A DNA stretch of 64,000 nt from Phialocephala subalpina. Lineage: Eukaryota; Ascomycota; Leotiomycetes; Helotiales; Mollisiaceae. The DNA lies in assembly GCA_900073065.1 (NCBI GenBank), contig FJOG01000017.1:354998-418997 (forward strand). Reading direction: 5' to 3'. The notes beneath the pieces were generated by a model. The model did no database searches. It was not told the DNA's origin and saw only the letters and a list, made by a program, of their open reading frames with translations. The position numbers and the translations under genes are program-made. Shown here one piece after another: positions 12,674-23,282 of this stretch; position 1 is the first letter of the stretch; every line of letters begins with the position of its first letter.

Positions 12674-13872
12674 AGTGACGCCCTTGATGACTTTATCCAT
12701 ATACGATTGGCTTACCTTGCTCTCTGCTGGATACCTTACAACGATGCATTATATTGGATGGGATACGAAACCGAAATCACGATAGACGGATGATTCTCTT
12801 AAGAACTGCGACTCTTGTTTATGTATACCTCGCCGGATCATTGATCTCGTGCTTGAGGGATGTCATGGAAGAATGTCGAGGTCTTCTCTTTTTCCGAGTT
12901 GGTTGCTGTGCTGCATTACTATTTTTACACTTCATTGGTCTGGCGTCAGTGTGTTTCTGCTGGTGTCTGGCGTCCGGCTTGCATCTGTTTGTCTACCTCC
13001 TACCCGTCATAACTGCCGAGTACCAAAAGCACTAACTGTGCGCCTCCATCTGCTATTTGATGCAGCCGGCCACAGGGAGAGCTTTGTTTTGGTACTGAGT
13101 ACTTTGTAGATATATTTGCAGACAATAAAATGGGAAAGACTAAAAAATAATGTGTCTCTACGTGACTTGACCGTGAAGTATTTGGGGACTCTTGCGCTGC
13201 TCTGAGTGACTGAGACTCGAGGAATGGCAGGCAGGCTTTCCTCGTCAGCCTTTGTAATGGATAATTGAATCTGTGACTTTCATAGAAGGTAATCAGCGTT
13301 TTTGATCATGAATCCATAAGTTTCCGCAAGTCGAGTATAAATAATATTACGAGTGGTGGAATATGAAGTCAACTCGCGGTATACCAGAAAGCGACATGCG
13401 AAGTACCTGAAATCTTGGAACATTCATAGGCCACCATGTTGGAGACATTCTTCTTGTGAAGCTTTTTCTCTGGTACGATTTGGAAGAGTTTGGCTTCATC
13501 ATAAAGTCCTCAAGCTCATGTGTCAATACGAATGTCCCAGACTTGCTGGTACTTTGACGTTGAATTTTGGATCCCAAATGGAGATGCATATGAAATCGGA
13601 CCGGGTTTCGAACATTACCTGATGGAAATTTGAGGTACTATACTCCATATGATCATTTTACGAATTTCAGGTTCTAATCATCTCATAATTGTCCCTGGCC
13701 TTTTGATACTTTGGTAATTGATTGTGAGACAGCCCTGCCGATTTGAAGCTAGTTGTTAGCGCCTCTCGATAAGAGCTCCCTCCATCACCACCGTAACAGC
13801 AGCTGTCACCTACGAGACTCACAACCAAGCTCGCTCTATAAAGTACCCGAGGAGCTGAGCACTTCACCTACA
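12674..13872. other. Intergenic, cyclin B to V-ATPase subunit H
   Basis: About 1.2 kb holding the cyclin 3' UTR and the VMA13 promoter. A/T-rich stretches appear near 13120-13150. No coding frame is supported. Confidence 0.5.
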
Positions 13873-15510
13873 ATGTCTCTGGACCCGCCCCCATACCTAT
13901 CCTCGCTCCAGAACAACATTCGCAGCCGACCGATACCTTGGGATGGAGCCGTTCGAGCTGGGACAATCAGCGACGACCAATTGAGCAAGATCAGGGCTGT
14001 GGACAAGGTCAGGAAGGAACAGAGGAAGCAAATCGTCGAGGGCGATTTAGATGGATATCGGACATTGTTCGTGGGTGCTCGAGGAAAGCCAAGTGTCTTG
14101 GAGTCTGCTGCGAAACGGGCAGATGTGGTCCAGTACATCTTGGTGCTACTCAAGGACTTACTCGATGGTTCGTCTGGAAAATCTCCCTTCTCGGGCATCA
14201 CTGACCTATATTATAGGTATTCCAGCTCTCGCCGGAGCTTTTTCCGAGCATTCAGACCCATACAGCTCCTTCATGCCTCTTTTAACCCAGTCCAACGATC
14301 CCGAAAGCCCAATACCTCTCCTGACCTCGACTGTCCTTGCAAGCATGATTTCCGGTGCGAAAGTTGTATCGGAAAACGAATCAAAAGCTCTGCCAGGTCT
14401 CTTTACATATTTGTCGACCTTGACAAAACAAACCGATGGTGGTCTCCAGGACATTGCAGTGCTACAATACTCTGCGTTATTGAGGGGCAAGAAATCAAGG
14501 CAGCTGTTCTGGGAGCAAAGAGACCAGACTGTTGCACCATTGATTGATATCTTGCGAGCTGCTGCAGGCGTTCAGAATGGCGATTCAACTGCAACCTTGT
14601 GGAATGGTACTGCTAGTATGTCCTTATTTCCATACTCACTTTCCGTCTTTTGCACGAGAGCTTCGGGCTCTGGGAGTCCTTGAGCTCCTGGGAGATTTAG
14701 CAATGCTAATTCGATGAGTAGGCGTACGAAGTGGGCCTGAAGGTAGTCTCGGTGGTGGGGTTGGTCTGCAACTGCTCTATCACGTTCTGCTAGTCCTCTG
14801 GCAACTCAGCTTCGAAGGCGCTACAGTCGGGGAAGGTCTTGAGGAGTAAGTTGAATGACCCAGCTACACGCGGAACATACCTAATGTGGGACAGTGAGTA
14901 CGACATCATTCCTTTGTACGCACAACTCCTCAAATTGTCACCCAAAGAGAAGACAACCAGACTTCTCATCTCAACCCTATACAACCTCCTTGCCTCGAAC
15001 AGAGATATCCTCCTCCCAACTGCGGTCCTCGCCCGTCTACCATCCTTGCTACAAAACATAACCGGCCGACATCTTTCAGATCCAGACCTTCTTGAAGATC
15101 TCCAAAATTTGACAGACATGCTGGATGAATACACCAAAACGCAAACGACATTCGACGAATATGCCGCAGAAGTCAACTCAGGCCATCTTAGATGGTCACC
15201 ACCCCACCGTAGCCCCACCTTCTGGGCTGAAAATGCTCGCAGAATTTTTGAGCATGAGAAGGGGGCACTGCCTAAAAAGATCGCTGAGATCATGAGTAAG
15301 CCTTGGGACCAGGACAAGCAGGTACTTGCTGTTGCATGCAATGATGTCGGATGTCTCGTCAAGGAAGTGCCTGAGAAGAGGTATCAGTTGGAGAAGTTGG
15401 GCTTGAAGACGCGGGTCATGGAATTGATGCAGGAGCCGAATGAGGCAGTCAGATGGGAGAGTTTGAATGCTCTTTCCGGGTGGTTGAGGTATAGTTTTGA
15501 AACGAAGTGA
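13873..15510 (+). CDS. VMA13: V-type proton ATPase subunit H
   Basis: Regulatory subunit H (Vma13) of the V1 sector, which couples ATP hydrolysis to vacuolar proton pumping and silences free V1. Four exons (13873-14167, 14217-14615, 14722-14845, 14895-15510) give 477 residues, the usual length. The N-terminus is MSLDPPPYLSSLQNNIRSRPIPWDG. The middle is armadillo-like helical repeat (IPLLTSTVLASMISG, VLQYSALLRGKKSRQLFW). The C-terminal domain carries GHLRWSPPHRSPTFWAENARR and KPWDQDKQVLAVACNDVG, both hallmarks of subunit H. The introns are 49, 106 and 49 nt. No damage is visible. Confidence 0.93.
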
Positions 15511-15841
15511 GCAGTATGATGATGGATGGATGGGTTAGAGATTCTGGTAGCTGTATTATCATTCGCAGCAGGGGCTCGGTTCGGTATTTCTCTGGGCTTT
15601 CGACTACATACCTATTGGCAAGTATTGGCATTTGATGCTATGATGTTAGAGTAGAAATTGAATCCTAAATTTCAATCTTCGATGGCCCAACTTCCTTAGG
15701 ACTTCCCCCCTAGATGGTGATCCTCCAGAAGTCGGACTTTCATGATATCTTGTCAAATTGACACAGAGTTTCGTGAGTGAGAAATCAGTGCAATGCAATA
15801 TCCCAGACCTCGAGGTATTTTGCAATGGGGTGAGTCTCACA
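15511..15841. other. Intergenic, VMA13 to small broken frame
   Basis: A 331-bp gap with the VMA13 3' UTR. Nothing else is recognised. Confidence 0.4.
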
Positions 15842-16153
15842 ATGTCCCCTTCCTCTCCCAATGTCCCTCAATTCCTGGAACTTTATGCTAACAAAAGTAA
15901 AGTTCACGTTCTCCACCTCGCCAGCGAAAGCAATATCAGGATTGTCGTCTCATACAAGGACAGCGCGTCCGCCGCCTTACTCAACGAGTTCTCCGCCGCG
16001 GAAAAGTAAATCATTCCAGACGCCTTCGCCTTCGCCTCCGCCGCGCCTCCCCATCCCGCCGCCATCACCACCATCATTCTCCAGAACGTCGTCCGAACAA
16101 TCACCCAAGAACTCAGGGATCTACGAACGAATTTGATAAGTATTCGCAAATAG
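15842..16153 (+). pseudogene. Small protein-like frame interrupted by an in-frame TAA
   Basis: From the ATG at 15842 the frame encodes 55 residues (including FLELYANKSKVHVLHL and SYKDSASAALLNEFSAAEK), then TAA at 16007-16009. The same frame stays open for 47 more codons to TAG at 16151-16153. Past the stop it still looks coding: almost every codon up to about 16115 ends in C or G, and the peptide is helix-like (ITTIILQNVVRTITQELRDL). No intron can remove the stop: no usable GT..AG pair of at least 40 nt keeps the frame. Together the parts would make about 103 residues. I do not recognise the family. It may be a disabled gene, a strain-specific stop or a base error. The 55-residue product alone is also possible. 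Confidence 0.45.
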
Positions 16154-16350
16154 TTGGGAGTTAACCTACCTAAATTACGGAAGGCTTGATCTCAGCTTCC
16201 AATGCTGTTTAGGACTTTGTCTGCCGGTCAGGAGACCGGGATTTCAAGAGCAACCCCCACTTCCGCTGATAGCCGAACGAACAGCTTCAAAGATCAACTC
16301 TTGAAGTCAAAAAACAACTTGTCTCGGACACAACAATCAATTGACTCAAA

Positions 16351-17763
16351 ATGAAGCGACTCAGAGCTGCAGCAAGCGTCAAAGACGCCTTCAACGTGCG
16401 CAGCACGATACCACGAACCTCTCGCGCCCTCTCAACAGCTGTGTCACGTCCAATTTCCTTGACCTCCTTCCCCGCTTCACATACCGACATCCAATCCTCA
16501 CGACAATTACGACTTCGACAAAGACTCACGACCTCAATCCGCCATGCCTCTTCCTCAGCTCCCGTCACCGACCTCCGCAAAACCCCTCTGTACGATCTCC
16601 ATATCGCCCATGGCGGAAAGATGGTCCCGTTCGGCGGTTTCCACATGCCAGTCCAATACTCCTCCCTCTCCGTCGGCGATTCGCACCACTTCACACGCAG
16701 CCATGCCTCTCTTTTCGACGTCAGTCATATGGTGCAGCACAAATTCTCTGGACCAGGTGTGACTGCTTTCCTTGAGCGTATAACACCAGCGTCAATCTCG
16801 GGTTTGGAGGTACACAGAAGTGGATTGAGTACATTGCTTTGGCCTGTTACGGGAGGTATTGTGGATGATACGATTCTTACGAGACTTGGCCCGGAGTTGT
16901 TCTACGTAGTTACGAATGCGGGGTGTAGAGAGAAGGATGTACCGTATTTCGAGGAGCAGCTGAAGGAGTTTAAGAAAGATGGTGGTGCAGACGTGAAATG
17001 GGAAGTGCTTGAGGATTGGGGCTTGATTGCGTTGCAGGGACCGCTGAGTGAGGAGGTTCTCAGTCATATACTAGTCGAGCCAGAAGAGGCAAAGTTGAAG
17101 GAGTTATATTTCGGACAGTCAAAATTCATCAAGGTCAAGATGCTAGGTGGGGAGATTTCAAGCCCGTTACTAGTTAGTCGTGGTGGATACACGGGAGAGG
17201 ATGGGTTTGAGATCTCGATACCTCCAGGAGAGGCTGTTGCTGTCACTGAGGCGCTGCTGCAAACTGCGACCCCTGGAAAGTTGCAGCTTGCTGGGTTGGG
17301 AGCGAGAGATAGCTTGAGATTGGAGGCTGGCATGTGCCTTTATGGCCACGACCTGGATGACACCACCACTCCAGTTGAGGCTGCGCTGAGCTGGGTTATT
17401 GGTAAGGATAGGAGGACGGCTGGAGGCTTCCACGGTTCGGATGTAATCTTAAGTCAACTAACGCCGAAGAGTAAGGGTGGGGTTGGAGTCGAGAGGCGCA
17501 GAATCGGCCTGATAGTGGAAGGAGCACCAGCGCGGGAAGGAGCTGAGATCGTCAATGAACAAGGAGAGAAAGTTGGAAACATCACAAGCGGATGTCCAAG
17601 CCCGACTCTCAAGAAGAACATTGCAATGGGATACATTAAGGATGGATATCACAAGGCAGGAACTAACGTGGAAGTAGTGGTTAGAGGCAAGAAGAGGAAA
17701 GCTCAGGTCTCGAAGATGCCTTTCGTTCCGAGTAAATATTGGAAGGGAGTCGCTCCTGCTTAG
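16351..17763 (+). CDS. GCV1: Aminomethyltransferase, glycine cleavage T-protein, mitochondrial
   Basis: T-protein of the glycine cleavage system: takes the aminomethyl group from H-protein and, with tetrahydrofolate, makes 5,10-methylene-THF and ammonia in the mitochondrial matrix. A single exon of 470 residues. Residues 1 to about 70 are Arg/Ser-rich with almost no acids (MKRLRAAASVKDAFNVRS), an import presequence. The mature part begins LRKTPLYDLHIAHGGKMVPFGGF, then SLFDVSHMVQHKFSG; the folate-domain aspartate lies in the FDVSHM region. SRGGYTGEDGFEISIP and LRLEAGMCLYGHDLDD are diagnostic. The C-terminal GCV_T barrel ends in KMPFVPSKYWK. Length includes the presequence and matches fungal Gcv1. 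Confidence 0.96.
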   Translation: MKRLRAAASVKDAFNVRSTIPRTSRALSTAVSRPISLTSFPASHTDIQSSRQLRLRQRLTTSIRHASSSAPVTDLRKTPLYDLHIAHGGKMVPFGGFHMPVQYSSLSVGDSHHFTRSHASLFDVSHMVQHKFSGPGVTAFLERITPASISGLEVHRSGLSTLLWPVTGGIVDDTILTRLGPELFYVVTNAGCREKDVPYFEEQLKEFKKDGGADVKWEVLEDWGLIALQGPLSEEVLSHILVEPEEAKLKELYFGQSKFIKVKMLGGEISSPLLVSRGGYTGEDGFEISIPPGEAVAVTEALLQTATPGKLQLAGLGARDSLRLEAGMCLYGHDLDDTTTPVEAALSWVIGKDRRTAGGFHGSDVILSQLTPKSKGGVGVERRRIGLIVEGAPAREGAEIVNEQGEKVGNITSGCPSPTLKKNIAMGYIKDGYHKAGTNVEVVVRGKKRKAQVSKMPFVPSKYWKGVAPA

Positions 17764-18272
17764 CCAGGATGCACGGATGATACCCTATAAAAGTACATAA
17801 TGCGATTAGATTCATGCTTCGTTGCTTTCTTCTCTCTGTTCGATGTCCGGAATATGTTAAGATATTAGAAAAGCAAGAAGCAATTTCATTGACATTTTAG
17901 GGCATTATTTATGACTAATTGTTTGTCTCATCGAGGGGATTTGAGAGTATTCGGATTGTCTAGCAAAAGTCTGAACATTGGGCACTCGTCGGTGTTGACC
18001 TCGAGATGGGACTTTCATACGATTTCCCTATTTCAATGACAATTTGAACGTCAATAATTGAATATGCTAGAGCACGTTGGAACATTGAACAGAATTCAAG
18101 TATTGTATTTGTGCTGCACATCTAAAGAAAATCGAGTCTCAAATTTCTTGAGTACTAAATTATCTCTTTCTACCAAGCGGACCCCCAATGAGAAAGAAAG
18201 CCTTCAAAGCAGCAAGTCTATCAAAACTACCTGTCTATCTTCTGTGATCGTACTTATCGAGTCATCCTTCAT
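17764..18272. other. Intergenic between converging GCV1 and SDR genes
   Basis: These 509 bp contain both 3' UTRs. The open frame at 18058-18450 is antisense to the SDR last exon and is not a gene. Confidence 0.45.
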
Positions 18273-19233
18273 TCAAGGCCACCCAACCAACCCCAACGTC
18301 AAGGCTGGTCCAGAAATAATCTCCTCCTTCTTCGCTTTCAACTCATCCACATCCCAATTCGCCCAAACCAACTTCCCATGCAAGAATTCCGCCTCAGGAC
18401 TCACAGCCCAAACCATGAAATCACCTGCCAATTTGACTACCACATCATGAATCAGCTTTCATCTTCTCCAAGACTAATGTCCCACCCAACGCTTGAACAT
18501 CAGAGAGAAAGTGGGAAGACTAACCATCATCAAAAGGCATCACCAACCCCACCTCCCCCGCTTTCTTCCCCTGAACCGTATCATGCGCCCCCGGATGCAC
18601 ACTCAGCACCCTAACCCCCTTCCCCTGCAACTCCACAGCCAGATACTCCATCATCTTCGCTCCAGCAATCTTACTAACAATATACGCCGAAATTGGAACC
18701 GGCGTGCTTGGCATATGGACTCCTGCACTTGCTACATGAATCAACACCACTTCCTTTCCTTCCACTTTGTTGGATAGGAAGGCTTGGGTTAGGATCAAGT
18801 TGCCTTTCACGTTGATTTCCATGCCGGAAAAGTATTCGGTGATGGAGGATGTGGAGATTGGTTCGCAGGTGGGGAGGTAGGCTGCGTTTTGGACCAAGAT
18901 ATCAATGCCGCCAAACTTCTCCTTCATAGACTTGAAAGCAGAATCGACTTTCTCCTTATCCGTAATATCAGCGACGAATGCAAGGACAGCTGTCTTTGGA
19001 TACTGGGCTTCGATCTGCTCCTTGACGGATTGGAGTGATGAAGCTGTTCGACCGAGGAGAGCGATGGCGCGAGAGCCGGAGGCGGCGAAAGAGAGGGCGA
19101 TGGAGGCACCGATTCCGGAACCACCGCCTGAGATGACGACAACTTTTCCGGTGGTGGAGAGGGAGGGGAGAGTTGGTGAGATGGCGGAGTAGGGAGAGGT
19201 GTGGTATGTTTTTGTGTAGGTTGGGAGAGACAT
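18273..19233 (-). CDS. Short-chain dehydrogenase/reductase, classical type
   Basis: NAD(P)-dependent oxidoreductase of the classical SDR superfamily, 290 residues in two exons (18525-19233 and 18273-18436) with an 88-nt intron. The cofactor motif is SGGGSGIG near residues 35-42 of the Rossmann fold; the usual NAG is NAA (VQNAAYLP). The active-site Ser (VASAG) and YIVSK (YxxxK) are present. The second exon gives VKLAGDFMVWAVSPEAEFLHGK and ends GLVGWP, typical of fungal SDRs of this group. The acceptor was chosen because earlier AGs lead to stops. Substrate cannot be told from sequence. The 3' end faces GCV1. Confidence 0.85.
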
Positions 19234-19584
19234 TGTGATTCTGAGTTGAGGGGAGTTTGAATATTGGTAACGAGTTTGGAAAGATAATAGTATAACAGAA
19301 GAGGAGTATGTTAGTCTAATGGAGAGAGAGTTCCTTGAGAATATTGTCTGTACTTGTACTCTGAGAATTTAGAAGCTCAAGTGCTCAACCAAAATCAAAC
19401 ATTCCGCAAACTGACAAAGCCGGAGACATTTCTCGGAGCCTTTCGAACACTAATTCCGTGTTGCTGAACTGAAGCATGAAGCAGATGAAGGATGAGAGCA
19501 CAGGATGAAAGTCGTTACCCCTGATTTAAAAGCGAGCTTTGCTTACCCAACGAATGAGGGTGGAGCGCGGCCCCTTTCCGTCGC
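19234..19584. other. Region between SDR start and the tandem repeat
   Basis: These 351 bp contain the SDR promoter. I looked here, on the minus strand, for the missing 3' end of the neighbouring SulP gene and did not see it. Confidence 0.45.
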
Positions 19585-20084
19585 TGACAAAATCACCCCA
19601 ATCACGTGTATACCACTTCTTCACCAGGAGCAGCAGATGAAGAAGCAACATGCTTCCATACTCGATCTAGGTATCTCAATAACTTTACACGCAAAAAAAA
19701 CTTTTTCCAGACCAAAGACTCCACCCAATGCAAATCTCAAATGCACCTCCATCCATGTGGAAGCCAAAATCGCTCCACCCTATGCTGTTCCATACACGCA
19801 TACAAACACAAATATACAAATCAACCAGCAGTCGTGACAAAATCACCCCAATCACGTGTATACCACTTCTTCACCAGGAGCAGCAGATGAAGAAGCAACA
19901 TGCTTCCATACTCGATCTAGGTATCTCAATAACTTTACACGCAAAAAAAACTTTTTCCAGACCAAAGACTCCACCCAATGCAAATCTCAAATGCACCTCC
20001 ATCCATGTGGAAGCCAAAATCGCTCCACCCTATGCTGTTCCATACACGCATACAAACACAAATATACAAATCAACCAGCAGTCG
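19585..20084. repeat. Perfect tandem duplication, 2 x 250 bp
   Basis: Unit 1 is 19585-19834 and unit 2 is 19835-20084. I read them as identical base for base, head to tail, with no spacer. Both end in GTCG, and GTCG(C) also precedes unit 1, a short homology at the break. The unit contains a palindromic CACGTG and an A8 run. Nothing in it looks like a transposase, a terminal inverted repeat or a known element. Unit 2 abuts the coding sequence of the SulP transporter exactly where its family similarity stops. Perfect identity suggests a recent event or an assembly duplication. Confidence 0.95.
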
Positions 20085-23000
20085 TTCTGCGCGGAGGATA
20101 CCTTGTTCCACAAGATAGAAGCCGTCGGCTGAGTCGCCGGTTTCGAAGAGGATGGTGCCTGCGAGATATTCTTTTCTGGTGAAGAAAGGAACTGCTCGGA
20201 ACCAGAAATCTTCGTTCTTGTCTGTGAGGCCTTGGAAGGTCTGCAATATCAATTTTAGAGGCTCTTTGAAGTTGTTATATCTCGATTCTGGAGGTACTTC
20301 ATCCAAGGCAGTCTTAGCGACTCGATGAAGCTGATTGCGGCGCGGAGAGCTGAACTGCGTATCTATGGTATGCGAAATCACCTTCCCTTGACCAGGTACT
20401 TCCAGATGTGCGGTTGGAGCGTTTCGGCTTGTGCGCGCTTCCTTGCTGGCGTAGAATGTCTTCAAAAGTTCGTTCTCGCAGCTCTCTAGCGCCGAGTTGA
20501 GATCCGTGAATAACTTGACTTCATTGCCATCTTGACCTAGACCGACGGCTCGCAAAGTCTGGGGCATTGGTCCCTCCTCGTCGACACCGCTCATGACTAG
20601 TGTTACGCCTTTTTTGCTAAAAAGCCTATTGAGTCGGTTGAATGCTTCCGCTGCTGAGTAGTCAACTCCAGTAACATGTGCAAGGTCGAAGACCAGGAAA
20701 CGTATTGGTCGTTCGTGGAATGCCTCGTCCTCGATCAGTCCTCGAATTCGCTCTTCCACGCTGACAATGGTTCCAAAGAAAAGGTAGCCTGCGAGTTTCG
20801 TGACATGGATCTGCGAGCCAACGTCGCGCAGATATCTATACTGAACAGGATTTCTGCGTACAGTTGACCCTGCTATCTCTCCAGAGTAAGATGCGCGTAC
20901 TGCTGGTATCCTCGATGTTTGGAAGACGAGGGAAATGAAAGCAAGGAGGATACCAATGCCAATGCCGACGACAAAATCGTGGATGCCCATGATAAGCACG
21001 ATGGCAACGACCTGTAATAATCAGCAGTGATCAAGCGGCGCAGTATAATCAACTTACCGTCCAGTATTCCAAGCGTTTGAGCTTCTTCCAAGGCTTCCAG
21101 AGTGCCTCGAGCAAGAGCTCAAACCCAAGAATAAATATCAGAACGCCTACCATCATTCGTGGAATGAATCCTATGATGGCGGGACCAACGACCATGATAC
21201 CAAAGGTGAATATGGCAAGAAGTATGCCCGATAGACGACTGTCTCCACCAGTCTTTATAAAGAGAACACTGTTGGTGTATACCAAGTAGTTCTGGATGCT
21301 GCCCATGAATCCAGAGAGAGCATTTGACACTCCGTGAGCGATGAGCTCTCTATCGAGGTTCAGGTTGTCTTCTCCAATGTTGAAAGCAAGAGCAGGGACG
21401 TTTATTGGCACGTGCAAGACTCCGAAAAATGTTAGGGCAAACATAGTTGGGATCGTTTCCGCTACAGCACCCCAGTGAACAAGTTTGAAGTCTGTCAATG
21501 TCAGTTAAATGCAGGGAAAACGAGCGGAAACCCTCACCATATAGAGTATAGAAATACCACCATGGTTCTCCAGCATCTGGCCCATCAAAGACCCAGCCAG
21601 TCTCCCGCAGATTTGGAAGATGCAACTCGTCCAAGGAAGTTACGAAAAAGTAAAACACCGCTGGAATGGTCAAAATATATGCTGGAAGATAGTACTTCGA
21701 TGTTATATGCAGTTGCGACCAATAAAGGAAACAAGCCAGGAGGAACGGAATGATCCACAACACCAAAGTGTCAGGTGTGAACATCTTTTGTAGTGTCGGT
21801 ATGTTGTATTCCAGATTGCCAGGGAGGACGGCAGTGACTTCGAAGCCCGTGGCAATCAAGAACCACCCGACACCACCGATGCAACCGATGAGGATGTGCC
21901 TTGGTATAAATCCAACGATGTATCCAAAGCCACAGATTCCCATGAGGAAAAACACTAAGCCGGTGAGAACTGAGCTGATGGCATAAGACGTGATAGTCGT
22001 TGCGATAACTGCTTTTGGATTTTCTTCTCCGACGGTAGCCATGATCATGAACGCCATTTTGTGGAAGAAGGGGACGACTTCGATCATTTCAGAGCCAATG
22101 ACACCCTTGAATCCACTTCCTCCGCAGGAGTAGACCAATTGAGAGACAATACAGCTAACGTAGAACATAGATATACCGGCCGATCCAAGTTTTTCAAAGA
22201 TAGGCTGCCCAAGTGGGAAGAGAATCATTCCATATGACAGAGCATCCAGTACGTTCAGTAACAGTCCTAGTATCACTGCAGGTAGGCAAGCAGCGGGCTC
22301 TACGACAGCATGTTGAAATATGGCCTTTCTATCCCATGTCTTGGGGTTGACGAGGGCTCGGAGAGCTGGCACACCCTTTTCCCTGGGCCATTGGACCATA
22401 TTGTGCAACTTCGGCCAAGATGCTTGACGGCGCGGGATCTGACCTTCAATGTCCTGTTCTCCTCGAATCCAATCAGGATGACGCGATTCGGATCTGTGTT
22501 TCGATAGTAGTGGTGTTTCCTCTGTAGGATCTATCATCATGCTATTGGTAGTCATAATCAGACGTCGTTGCACTTCATCTCCATCTAAGTCCGCCTCCGT
22601 GCTTCCATCCAGATTCCCGTTGTGATGTGATTCTGATCCATCTTTTGGTAGAGTATTGGGCGGCGACCGCTTGAGCATGCTAGTGAGGGCAGATGTACCT
22701 GGCGACTTATCGGAGGGAGCACTTTCGCCCTCAGGCGATACAGGCTCTGACACTTCATGGATGGTGTGGTGGTGCAGCCCTTCTGGCTCACTATTGATAG
22801 CTGACTCCGATTCTGGTCCTTGTGTAAAGTACGACTCTAGGTTTGTTTGCGTTGAACGGTGTCGGGGAGGAGGGGAAATGCTTCGGACTGACGCTCTGTC
22901 TGAGAGGGCATAGGAAGCCAACTCAGCAGTGTCCTCGCGGACGCTTCTGCCCAGCTGAGCATTATCGACGGGTGCTGTGGTAAGTCAGCATTGGTATACA

Positions 23001-23282
23001 GCATCTGTGAGAAAGGGACGTACCTAGAGGCCCTCGGTAGGATAGATGCACGCTCGACCTTGTTGGCTCGCGTTGGGCAGAAGCTGTAGATGGGTTCAAT
23101 TGAGAAGCATGCACCTCTGGCTGACGACCGCGGAAAGATCCATATCCCGTAGAGGCATAATTCGCATCGGATGTGAAAGAATCAGCCATGGAGTCGGAAG
23201 AACCAGGTATTCTCTGGGGAGAGGAATGAGAGCCAAGTGAGGGAGTTCTCCGCCTCGATCCAAAAGCAGCTGACAATGACAT
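19935..23282 (-). CDS. SulP/SLC26-family transporter with STAS and partial cNMP-like domain, 3' end replaced
   Basis: Membrane transporter resembling the yeast YGR125W (Vsb1) type, a vacuolar-membrane SulP relative. Four exons (23024-23282, 21538-22974, 21058-21491, 19935-21011) give 1068 residues as read. The N-terminal 190 or so residues are Ser/Pro/Glu-rich and cytosolic. The SulP core has about 10-12 membrane segments (AACLPAVILGLLLNVLDALS, MFALTFFGVLHVPINVPALA). A STAS domain follows (IRFLVFDLAHVTGVDYSAAE), then the start of a cyclic-nucleotide-binding-like fold (AGTILFETGDSADGFYLVE). At GILRAE, coordinate 20085, similarity ends and the frame runs 49 codons into the 250-bp repeat to a TAA. 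The remaining cNMP-like fold, roughly 100 residues by family expectation, is missing. Function may be altered or lost. Confidence 0.85.

Noticed and set aside
15904..16149. 81-codon minus-strand frame opposite the broken small gene
   Set aside because: The plus strand shows the better codon pattern and peptide composition; the minus frame is its shadow.
19505..20182. Overlapping plus-strand frames of 94-134 codons repeated across the tandem duplication
   Set aside because: They arise from the 250-bp duplication itself and from antisense transporter sequence; no protein-like features.
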